DNA of 24,432 nt from Methylococcaceae bacterium. GTDB taxonomy: Bacteria > Pseudomonadota > Gammaproteobacteria > Methylococcales > Methylococcaceae. A program made the position numbers and the translations under genes. The notes beneath the pieces were generated by a model. That model did not search any database, had not been told where the DNA came from, and saw only the letters and a program-made list of their open reading frames with translations. The stretch lies in NCBI GenBank assembly GCA_012026715.1, contig VEPB01000103.1:1-24432 (forward strand), written 5' to 3'. Of this stretch, positions 1-6,610 are shown piece by piece (within the stretch, counting starts at the first letter, position 1; every line of letters begins with the position of its first letter).

Positions 1-157
1 ACCCTACCCAGGAACCTGCGGCCCATGGCCGCCCCTTTTTTTCTTCTCCCTCAGGGAGAAGGTGGCCCGAAGGGCCGGATGAGGGAGAGAGACCACTCGG
101 TTCCAGGGCACAATCCGCGGGCCATGGGGCCGAGTGGTCTCTCCCACAGGGAGAGGG
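1..157. repeat. Dispersed REP-like repeat, left copy
   Basis: This segment matches 23541-23698 in the same orientation over its whole length, with scattered mismatches and one or two single-base indels. It contains several inverted repeats: GAGAGACCACTCGG at 87-100 pairs exactly with CCGAGTGGTCTCTC at 130-143, and the segments around GGCCCATGGCC and GGGCCATGGGGCC are near-palindromic. The core AAGGTGGCCCGAAGGGCC resembles a repeat widely scattered between genes in GC-rich proteobacteria (family knowledge). No ORF in it is convincing. It lies just downstream of the sulfotransferase gene, so its hairpins could also serve as a transcription terminator. The copy may extend left of the window edge. 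Confidence 0.85.
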
Positions 158-204
158 GCTAAATTCGACACCATATCGGGGAGGGCTCTGGGTCATGACT
201 AGAG

Positions 205-1116
205 TCAATCGCGGTTGCCCAGTAAGGCCGACAGGGGCTTGGTCCGCCACAGGCGCAAACCCGTGGGGGCGCGGCCGTCGAGGGTGTTCCGCAAGTCCGG
301 GTAGGAATAGCCCAGTGATTCCACTGTTGCGGGCCCCAGGATTTCCAGGTAGTCGCTGCAGACTCGCCAGGTCTGCGGATCGGCCAGTTGTCCGATCCAG
401 GCATCGGCATTGTCCCGGTTGGGTCGATCGGTGACATTGACCTGTTTCTTGTCGCCCAGCCGCCACTGGGCGGAGGAGCCGGCCCCGTAAACGATCATCT
501 CGTCGCGGTAAGCCAGCCCGAGGCGGTCGCACAGTTCCCTGATCCGCTGTTCGGGGTTCGCCAGGATGGCTTCATAGCGGATCACGATGGCGCGTTTCCC
601 CAGGGATTGGACGCCCTCCAGCAGCAGCCGGGGAGCATCGAGGATGTCGGGCTGGTATTCGGCGATTCCGCCCCAGTTGCCTTTCACATAGCTGGAACAA
701 AGCGAGCACAGGACCGCTAGGGGATTCCGCAGGAGGATGATGAACTGCGCGGCCGGGAAGGTCTGTGCCAGTTCCGGGATGATCAGGTAGTAGCGCGGGG
801 TCTTGTCGAGAAAGTACCGCTTGCCGGCTTGGTCCAAGGCGCTTTGATAAAGCTTGCCGTAGGTTTCGCCGAGAAGGCCGTAATAGGCCTGCTCGTCGAG
901 ATCGCAGGCGCTCAGGAAGTCGCGCAGGGCCGCGGCCGCGATGGCCGCGTTGTACTCTGCCGTGTGTCCGGATGCTTTGAGGGCATACAAGGGATGCAGC
1001 ATCAGCCAGGGTTCGGACAGGGTGTGCACGTCCGGGTTGCAGCCCAGGATCTTTTGGGTCATGGTCGAGCCGGCGCGAGGCTGGGAGATCAGGAACAGCA
1101 GGCGGTCGTCGATCAT
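205..1116 (-). CDS. Sulfotransferase family protein
   Basis: 303-aa cytosolic sulfotransferase, predicted to transfer sulfate from PAPS to a hydroxyl of an acceptor, probably a glycan. The N-terminus carries the 5'-phosphosulfate-binding loop SQPRAGST (residues 11-18). A 3'-phosphate-binding segment LLRNP lies around residues 128-132, preceded by a hydrophobic beta strand, as in this family. There is no signal peptide or membrane segment. The ATG start overlaps the stop of the ABC ATPase gene by four bases (ATGA, 1113-1116), indicating translational coupling. The partner genes encode a polysaccharide exporter, so the acceptor is probably the exported polymer or its lipid-linked precursor (inference). 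Length fits the family. The acceptor cannot be read from sequence; family assignment is secure. Confidence 0.88.
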   Translation of the reverse strand: MIDDRLLFLISQPRAGSTMTQKILGCNPDVHTLSEPWLMLHPLYALKASGHTAEYNAAIAAAALRDFLSACDLDEQAYYGLLGETYGKLYQSALDQAGKRYFLDKTPRYYLIIPELAQTFPAAQFIILLRNPLAVLCSLCSSYVKGNWGGIAEYQPDILDAPRLLLEGVQSLGKRAIVIRYEAILANPEQRIRELCDRLGLAYRDEMIVYGAGSSAQWRLGDKKQVNVTDRPNRDNADAWIGQLADPQTWRVCSDYLEILGPATVESLGYSYPDLRNTLDGRAPTGLRLWRTKPLSALLGNRD

Positions 1117-2426
1117 GATGAAATGACGGGTTCAGCGTAATTGCCCTGGTCGGCCGGTTCGCCAAGGCGCCAGTATCCGTCCACCAGAGTTTGGCCGTAG
1201 CTGTTGCTGGGCGCTCGGGCATTGGGAAAAAACCCCGTACCCGCGACCTTGAATTCGATGGCGTCGGCCAACTGGTCGTAGAGGGTGCTGTCGCCGAATC
1301 CGCTGATGGTATAACTGAGCTTGTAGAACGCCGAATTCAGGGGGAGCCGGGGAATACGGCAGATGAATTCGCCTTGCTCGGGAAGGGCGCCGTAGTCGGT
1401 GCCGGACAGCTGGTTGTGCTGGCTGAAGATGGGCTGGCCCTGACGGTTGTGAACGGTGATCATCGAGCGGATGCCCCGCAGCGGCTGCGGGGAGCGGTTG
1501 CTGAAGGCCAGGCAGATGTCGACGGTCTGGCCGGGCGCGACCGCGTTGAGGGGGGCGCCCGCCTCGCTGCGGAGGCTGATGCGGGTGACCCGGACCTCGC
1601 CGGTGCCCTTGCGGTCGGTGCGGGTGGACAGGTCGCAAGCGTTGTCCAGGAAGGCGAAATACTCGTTGATGACGGCATCGGTGGGGCCGTCGAGCGCGAC
1701 CCGGCCGTTGGCGAGAAAAATGCTGCGGCTACACAACGACGCCACGGTGGACATGTTGTGGCTGACGAATAGCAGGGTCCTGCCGCCGCCGGTGACCGAT
1801 TCCATTTTTTCCAGGCATTTCTTCTGGAAGCTGATGTCGCCGACCGCCAGGACCTCATCGACGATCAGGATGTCCGGCTCCAAGTGGGCGGCGACGGAAA
1901 AAGCCAGCCGCACGTACATGCCCGAGGAATAGCGTTTCACCGGCGTATCGAGGAACCGCTCCACCTCGGCGAATTGGACGATTTCGTCGAATTTGCGGCG
2001 GATTTCGGCCTTGCGCATGCCCAGCAGGGCGCCGTTCAGGTAGATGTTTTCCCGGCCGGTCAGTTCTCCATGGACGCCGGTGCCGACCTCCAGCAAGCTC
2101 GCCACCCGGCCGCGGACCGAGAAGCGCCCCCGGGTGGGCTCGACGATGCGGGACAGGATCTTCAGCAAGGTGGATTTTCCGGCGCCATTGCGGCCGACGA
2201 TGCCCACCCGCTCGCCTGGCCGGATTTCAAAGCCTACCTCCGACAGAGCCCAGAATTCTTCCCTGCCCGATTCCGGATCTCCTTTGAGCCAGGGCCGGAA
2301 CGGTGCTTTCAGGCACTGGCCGACGCCACGCGCCAACGCGTCGCGCAATGACAGGTCCGCCTGCTCCCGCTGGTGCGCAATCAGGTATTTCTTGGAGAGC
2401 CCTTCGGCGACGATGGCGGCGGTCAT
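1113..2426 (-). CDS. wzt: Wzt-type ABC transporter ATPase with C-terminal glycan-recognition domain
   Basis: ATP-binding subunit of an ABC-2 polysaccharide (O-antigen or capsule type) exporter at the inner membrane. From the chosen ATG it is 437 aa. Visible motifs are Walker A GRNGAGKST, a Wzt-type signature YSSGM followed by a Walker B helix DILIVDEVLAVGD, and the switch histidine in FVSHN. After about residue 265 comes a beta-rich extension of some 170 aa typical of Wzt proteins whose C-terminal domain binds the modified end of the polymer. An upstream in-frame TTG at 2444 would add six residues; I prefer ATG at 2426. Neither start has a strong ribosome-binding site. It is followed with a 4-base overlap by the sulfotransferase and preceded 36 bp away by the permease. 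Sulfation could be the end modification recognised by this domain, but that is inference. Confidence 0.9.
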   Translation of the reverse strand: MTAAIVAEGLSKKYLIAHQREQADLSLRDALARGVGQCLKAPFRPWLKGDPESGREEFWALSEVGFEIRPGERVGIVGRNGAGKSTLLKILSRIVEPTRGRFSVRGRVASLLEVGTGVHGELTGRENIYLNGALLGMRKAEIRRKFDEIVQFAEVERFLDTPVKRYSSGMYVRLAFSVAAHLEPDILIVDEVLAVGDISFQKKCLEKMESVTGGGRTLLFVSHNMSTVASLCSRSIFLANGRVALDGPTDAVINEYFAFLDNACDLSTRTDRKGTGEVRVTRISLRSEAGAPLNAVAPGQTVDICLAFSNRSPQPLRGIRSMITVHNRQGQPIFSQHNQLSGTDYGALPEQGEFICRIPRLPLNSAFYKLSYTISGFGDSTLYDQLADAIEFKVAGTGFFPNARAPSNSYGQTLVDGYWRLGEPADQGNYAEPVISS

Positions 2427-2462
2427 GGCGTCGGAAGACGGCAAGGCCGGCGCTCGGTAGGC

Positions 2463-3293
2463 TTAGATGACATCAGCGAATCCTTTCTCGGTGCTGCGGA
2501 AGAACAGCAGGCCGGACAGCAGCACGATCACGATGATGCCGCCCGAAAGCAGCAGCGCATCCTGATTGAGGGTCGAGGCACTGCCCAGCAGCGCCCAGCG
2601 GAAGCCGTCGATGATGCCCGCCAGCGGATTGAGGGAATAAATCAGCCGCCACTGATCGGGGATCACCGACGAGGAAAATCCGACCGGGGAGATGTAGAGT
2701 CCGAACTGCACGATGAAGGGGATGACATGGCGGAAGTCCCGGTATTTGACGTTGAGGGCGGACACCCACAGGCCGGCCCCGAAGGCCGCGGCCGCGGCCA
2801 TGAGCACGAAGCCGGGCAGGGCGATGAGCTTCCAGTCCGGCTGGTGGCCGTACCACAGCATGAGTCCGACCAGGATGACCGAGGCGATCAGGAAATCCAC
2901 GAAACTCACGATGACCGCGCTGGCCGGGATGATCAGCCGCGGGAAATATACCTTGGTGATCATGTTGGCGTTGGCGATGAGGCTGTTGCCCGCATCGCTG
3001 AAGGCATTGGCGAAGAACTGCCAGGGCAACATGGCGCTGAACACCAGGATGGGATAGGGGACGTCGCCTTCCGATGGCAGCTTGGCGATCCGGCCGAAGA
3101 TGACGGTGAACACCAGCATGGTCAGCACCGGACGGATGAGCGCCCACAAGATACCCAGGATGGTCTGCTTGTAGCGCACCAGGATGTCGCGCCAGGCCAG
3201 GAAGTAGAACAGCTCCCGGTAGCGCCACAGATCCTGCCAGTAATGCCGCTCGGTCTTGCCGGCTTCGATGGTCAGCAGGGGGAGTTCGCTCAT
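2463..3293 (-). CDS. wzm: Wzm-type ABC-2 polysaccharide export permease
   Basis: Inner-membrane permease partner of the adjacent Wzt ATPase; about 276 aa from the ATG at 3293. The N-terminus has the typical amphipathic stretch YWQDLWRYRELFYFLAWRD, then KQTILGILWALIRP, both hallmarks of ABC-2 permeases of O-antigen, capsule or teichoic acid exporters. Several hydrophobic membrane segments follow (for example around ILVFSAMLPWQFFANAF and VILVGLMLWYG), and it ends with a hydrophobic helix and the FRSTEKGFADVI tail typical of the family. The open frame extends to a TTG at 3362, but the extra 23 residues do not resemble the family, so I use the internal ATG. It is the first gene of the export operon on the minus strand; 222 bp separate it from the sulfatase gene. 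Confidence 0.9.
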   Translation of the reverse strand: MSELPLLTIEAGKTERHYWQDLWRYRELFYFLAWRDILVRYKQTILGILWALIRPVLTMLVFTVIFGRIAKLPSEGDVPYPILVFSAMLPWQFFANAFSDAGNSLIANANMITKVYFPRLIIPASAVIVSFVDFLIASVILVGLMLWYGHQPDWKLIALPGFVLMAAAAAFGAGLWVSALNVKYRDFRHVIPFIVQFGLYISPVGFSSSVIPDQWRLIYSLNPLAGIIDGFRWALLGSASTLNQDALLLSGGIIVIVLLSGLLFFRSTEKGFADVI

Positions 3294-3515
3294 GAATGAG
3301 GTCGGGCAACTGGTGGTCTGGATGTTGGCGCTTGCCCACCGAGAGTAGATCCGCGCCGCCAAATCGGAGACGGAGTGGTCCGGGCTTTCGGTCCGCGATC
3401 GGTAGGCCTAGAAAACGGAAAATCTCTTCCGCTGGGTGATGCCATGGAGATGCGGAAGGCCTCGATATCCAGGCCGAAGGTATCGGAGCGGAGCCGGCGA
3501 TGTTCGATCAAGCGG

Positions 3516-4976
3516 TCAACGGCTGCCGACGGGGGCAGTGGGTAGAAGCGGTTTGAGTCCGCCTATGATAGCCCGGTAGCCGGGGTCCTTGGCAAGATTT
3601 GTCCGTTCGCCCGGATCGTTCAGCTCATCATAGAGCTCGATGCCGCGCGCCCCTTGTTCCCACTCGGTGTAGCGCCAGCGGTCGACGCGCACGCTGCGGC
3701 CTCCGACGACTTGGCTGTGGGCCGGGTAGTTCCAGTTCGGCAATTCCGGGTTTTCGATCAGGGGGCGCAAGCTGTGCCCCTCGGTGCCGGCCGGTACGGG
3801 CAGGTTGGCAATATCGGCGAGAGTGGGGTAGATGTCCAGCATTTCGACCAATTTTCGGGATACGGCTGGCTTGGTCGTCTTGCCGGGCACGCTGATGAGC
3901 AAGGGAACTTTGGCAACCGGTTCGAACAGCATGTCCTTCTGCCATTGACCGTGTTCGCCCAGCGCGTAGCCATTGTCGCTGGTGAATACCACAATGGTAT
4001 TGTTCTCCAGGCCCAAATCCTTGAGGGCGGTTAAAACCCGTCCGACCTGCGCATCCATGAATGTCGTGGAGGCATAGTAGGCGCGAATGAATGTCCGTTG
4101 TTGCTCAAGACTGAGTTTACGGTTGGGATATCCGGAGTGCGTGGCGGCCGCCGGGAGTATTGAATCCAGATGCCGCTGGTCTTCAGGCGTATACTGAATT
4201 TGGTCCAGCGGGTACATGTCGAAATATTTTTTCGGCGCGATCTCCGGGGTATGTGGGCGATAAAACCCAACGGCAATGAAAAATCGGTCTTTCCGATTCT
4301 TCTGAAGAAGCTTGATGGCTTCCGTCGCGACCATTCCATCGGTTTGCTCTTCGTCGGTGCCTTCATCTGCAAGGTATGAGAACGCGCCTCCCAATCCGCG
4401 GTCGGGTGTCATGTTGATGAGCTTACCGTTGGATTCCGCCATTTTGTCGCGCCCTTTCGGGTTGATGGCAATATCCCAGGATTCAGGATCATCCAATCCA
4501 TCTTTTCCGATTTCGCCGGGTACGCCCTGATGAAATATCTTGCCAACACGCCCGGAGAAATAGCCGTTCTTCTTGAAATGCTGGGGCAGCGTCACGACGC
4601 CGGGCGCAACGTCCCGGAATCGCGTGACCAAGTCGTAAATCTTGATCGTGTCGGGGCGCTTGCCGGTGAGGAACGATGCACGGCTTGGCCCGCACACCGG
4701 AAATTGCGCATAGGTATTTGCAAAGTTGACTGAACGCTTGGCCAACTCATCTAGATTGGGCGTGCGAACCGCCGGGAAGCCGGAAACATTCATTCGGGAG
4801 TTCAGATCATCGGCAACGATGAACAAGACGTTCATGCGGGGAACCGTCGCCGGCGGGATATCCGCCTGGGTCGTAGAGGAACACCAGCCAATGGATGCGG
4901 CAAGAACGGTGGAGACGATGGTTTGCCTTTTGGGTGTCACGCGAATGGCTCGGCTAGGGCGAGCGCCAAAGATCAT
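3516..4976 (-). CDS. Secreted S1-type sulfatase (iduronate-2-sulfatase-like)
   Basis: 486-aa sulfatase of the alkaline phosphatase superfamily that hydrolyses sulfate esters. The conserved motif CGPSR, with the key cysteine at residue 95, is the C-x-P-x-R site oxidised to formylglycine. Metal-ligand residues DD appear at about 56-57 (VADDLN), and a second metal site SDNG is present in the C-terminal half (FTSDNGYALGEHG). Residues 15-38 form a basic-hydrophobic export signal with probable cleavage after TTQA, so the enzyme should act in the periplasm or outside. Overall layout resembles the iduronate-2-sulfatase-like subgroup common in Planctomycetes and marine bacteria. The ATG has a GAGGA ribosome-binding site 8 nt upstream. 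It lies 18 bp downstream of the FGE gene, so the pair is probably cotranscribed. Base composition looks more AT-rich than neighbours, which may indicate transfer. Substrate unknown. Confidence 0.92.
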   Translation of the reverse strand: MIFGARPSRAIRVTPKRQTIVSTVLAASIGWCSSTTQADIPPATVPRMNVLFIVADDLNSRMNVSGFPAVRTPNLDELAKRSVNFANTYAQFPVCGPSRASFLTGKRPDTIKIYDLVTRFRDVAPGVVTLPQHFKKNGYFSGRVGKIFHQGVPGEIGKDGLDDPESWDIAINPKGRDKMAESNGKLINMTPDRGLGGAFSYLADEGTDEEQTDGMVATEAIKLLQKNRKDRFFIAVGFYRPHTPEIAPKKYFDMYPLDQIQYTPEDQRHLDSILPAAATHSGYPNRKLSLEQQRTFIRAYYASTTFMDAQVGRVLTALKDLGLENNTIVVFTSDNGYALGEHGQWQKDMLFEPVAKVPLLISVPGKTTKPAVSRKLVEMLDIYPTLADIANLPVPAGTEGHSLRPLIENPELPNWNYPAHSQVVGGRSVRVDRWRYTEWEQGARGIELYDELNDPGERTNLAKDPGYRAIIGGLKPLLPTAPVGSR

Positions 4977-4994
4977 CGGGGTCGTCCTCGATGT

Positions 4995-5981
4995 TCAAAA
5001 CCCGCCGAAGGTTGAATTATCGCGAATCACACAGCGAAAACCAACGTGGCTGGTCGATGAATCGATGGGTTGGGGAAACCGGGCGGCAGGGCGGTAGCGC
5101 CGACAATAATTAACGGCGCAGAGATGAGAGCCGCCTTTGAGGACTTTACGCCCTATCAATGGGCCGGGTGCAGACAGGTCGTAGCTTTCGTGTTCGTGCC
5201 CGCCGCGCGGATTGGGCGGTGCACAGCAACTAGCATAAGTTTTGCCATGGGGCTTGGCCAGGGAATACCAATCGCACGTCCATTCCCATACGTTGCCAAT
5301 CATGTCATAGAGGCCAAAACCATTTGCCGGGAAACTACCTACCGGCGAGGTGCGTTCCCAACCATCGAGCAGTGTATTCTGCCAGGGAAATTCACCCTGC
5401 CAGAAATTGGCGAGCATCTCTCCGTTGGGCGTGAGTTCATCGCCCCATGCGTATTCGGCGTGTGGAATGCCGCCACGTGCCGCGTATTCCCATTCTGCCT
5501 CGGTCGGCAAGCTTTTGCCTGCCCATTTGGCATATGCCACCGCATCCTGATAGGCGATATGGACCACCGGATGATTTTCCAGGCCGGCCAGTGAACTGTC
5601 CGGACCCAGCGGGTGTTCCCAATCGGCGCCAAAACAGAAATCCCACCACTGGCTTATGTCATTCAAGTCGACCCGTCCAGCGGGTTTGCGAAACACCAGC
5701 GATCCCGGCTTGGACATCTCGGCCGGCAGCCCCGGATAGTCTTTGGGATTTGGAGGAATCTCGGCAAGAGTGAGATATCCGGTCGCAGCGACGAAGCGGG
5801 CGAAGTCGCGGTTGGTGACCGGATATTCGTCGATCCAGAAGCCGCTTACCTGGACGTGTCGAGTCGGCGCTTCCTCAGGGTGGAACCGGTTTGAGCCCAT
5901 GGTGAAGATTCCGCCTTCCAGGCGACGCATCTTGGCCGTCGAAGACGCGGCGATTATCCGGGTTATTGCCGACGTGAACAT
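4995..5981 (-). CDS. Formylglycine-generating enzyme (sulfatase-modifying factor)
   Basis: 328-aa SUMF1/FGE-type protein that oxidises the sulfatase CxPxR cysteine to formylglycine using oxygen and copper. The FGE fold is clear: the start motif GGIFTMGS near residue 24, GFWIDEYPVTNRDFARFV, LPTEAEWEYAARGG around 159-171, and GNVWEWTCDWYS. The active-site cysteine pair is present as LCAVNYC (C288 and C293, spaced C-x4-C), followed by RRYRPAAR, which separates true FGEs from related EgtB-like or kinase-associated paralogues. It matches the aerobic prokaryotic FGE length. The start is uncertain: ATG at 5981 gives a short N-terminal extension, ATG at 5930 (MRRLEGG) is the other choice, and neither has a clear Shine-Dalgarno. 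It precedes the sulfatase by 18 bp and almost certainly matures it before export. Confidence 0.92.
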   Translation of the reverse strand: MFTSAITRIIAASSTAKMRRLEGGIFTMGSNRFHPEEAPTRHVQVSGFWIDEYPVTNRDFARFVAATGYLTLAEIPPNPKDYPGLPAEMSKPGSLVFRKPAGRVDLNDISQWWDFCFGADWEHPLGPDSSLAGLENHPVVHIAYQDAVAYAKWAGKSLPTEAEWEYAARGGIPHAEYAWGDELTPNGEMLANFWQGEFPWQNTLLDGWERTSPVGSFPANGFGLYDMIGNVWEWTCDWYSLAKPHGKTYASCCAPPNPRGGHEHESYDLSAPGPLIGRKVLKGGSHLCAVNYCRRYRPAARFPQPIDSSTSHVGFRCVIRDNSTFGGF

Positions 5982-6308
5982 CGTGCGGAGAATCGTTGGC
6001 GGAGTTGAGAGGTTGCGGCAAGACCTTGGAGAGCCGAGTCGCGGGGAGCCTTCAGGCGATCGAAGCGGGCTTTCAGTCGGTTGGGAGAGACTAAAGCATC
6101 CGATGACTCACGCGCAACGGTTTATCAAACGAGGCTATTAGCCCCTCGGCCGAAAAACGGACGGAGTTCATTCTGACGAAAGGTCCCGAATCGTCGATGG
6201 CAAGCGCATTCGGGCAATGAACACAATTTCTGGCGGTAGTGGCGTAGCGGGGGAACCGCCGAGACCGTCATCCTGTCGGGCGGCAGTTCCCGGTGCGGTA
6301 TCGTGGTG
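5982..6308. other. Intergenic region with a possible terminator hairpin
   Basis: I see no convincing gene in these 327 bases. An imperfect hairpin lies at 6251-6291 (GGGAACCGCC pairing with GGCGG, a 3-nt bulge, then TTCCC), with an 18-nt loop. It sits about 18 bp beyond the stop codon of the 90-aa gene on the minus strand and could terminate that operon, although no U-run follows. The part next to 5981 should hold the promoter of the FGE-sulfatase pair, but I cannot pick a clear -35/-10 pair. Confidence 0.4.
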
Positions 6309-6581
6309 TCACGCCGTGGCGCTGATGAGGCGGCCCAATTCCTGTCCGGCCAGGTTGGTGGACCTGCTACCCGGTGGTTGCTCGGGGTTTTCTTCCGCAG
6401 CGACCCGGCGTTGCAGTTCGGTCTCCTCCTCCGGCGCCCTAGCCTTGTTGACCGCCGTTGTTAACTTAGCCGAGGGTTCTTGTTGCGCGTCTTCGGGCTT
6501 TGCCGATTTGGCCTGCAGCGCCGCCCGGTAAAGGTCGTTAAGGGCGTTGAGCTGGCTGGGGTTGACGGATGTTGTGGCCAT
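6309..6581 (-). CDS. Small protein of unknown function (90 aa)
   Basis: 90-aa soluble, charged, Ala/Glu-rich protein with no signal peptide, membrane segment or cysteine. I do not recognise the family. It is likely a real gene: the ATG is preceded by GGAGG at a good distance (about 6 nt), and it starts 29 bp after the stop of the iron-protein gene, in the same direction. The N-terminal half (SQLNALNDLYRAALQAK) looks helical; the middle (residues 28-72) is Glu/Gln/Pro-rich and probably disordered; the tail GQELGRLISATA is more hydrophobic. Position as third gene after a carbamoyltransferase and a haem-oxygenase-like oxidase means it could be a partner, carrier or peptide substrate. The sequence alone does not decide. 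Confidence 0.7.
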   Translation of the reverse strand: MATTSVNPSQLNALNDLYRAALQAKSAKPEDAQQEPSAKLTTAVNKARAPEEETELQRRVAAEENPEQPPGSRSTNLAGQELGRLISATA

Positions 6582-6610
6582 GACGGACCTCCGGTGGGTC
6601 GAAGGGGAAA

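Noticed and set aside
196..207. Small palindrome TGACTAGAGTCA at the sulfotransferase stop
   Set aside because: A 5-bp stem with a 2-nt loop is too short to call a terminator or operator.
2373..3299. Long plus-strand frame opposite the permease
   Set aside because: It is a GC-rich antisense shadow: Asp/Glu/Gln/His-rich product without domains, while the opposite strand encodes a clear Wzm permease. Similar long shadows at 15410-16462, 20098-21696 and 11993-13108 were dropped for the same reason.
3290..3511. 73-codon minus-strand frame between sulfatase and permease
   Set aside because: No ribosome site, Arg/Pro-rich product, overlaps the permease start and matches nothing I know; the 222-bp interval is treated as intergenic.
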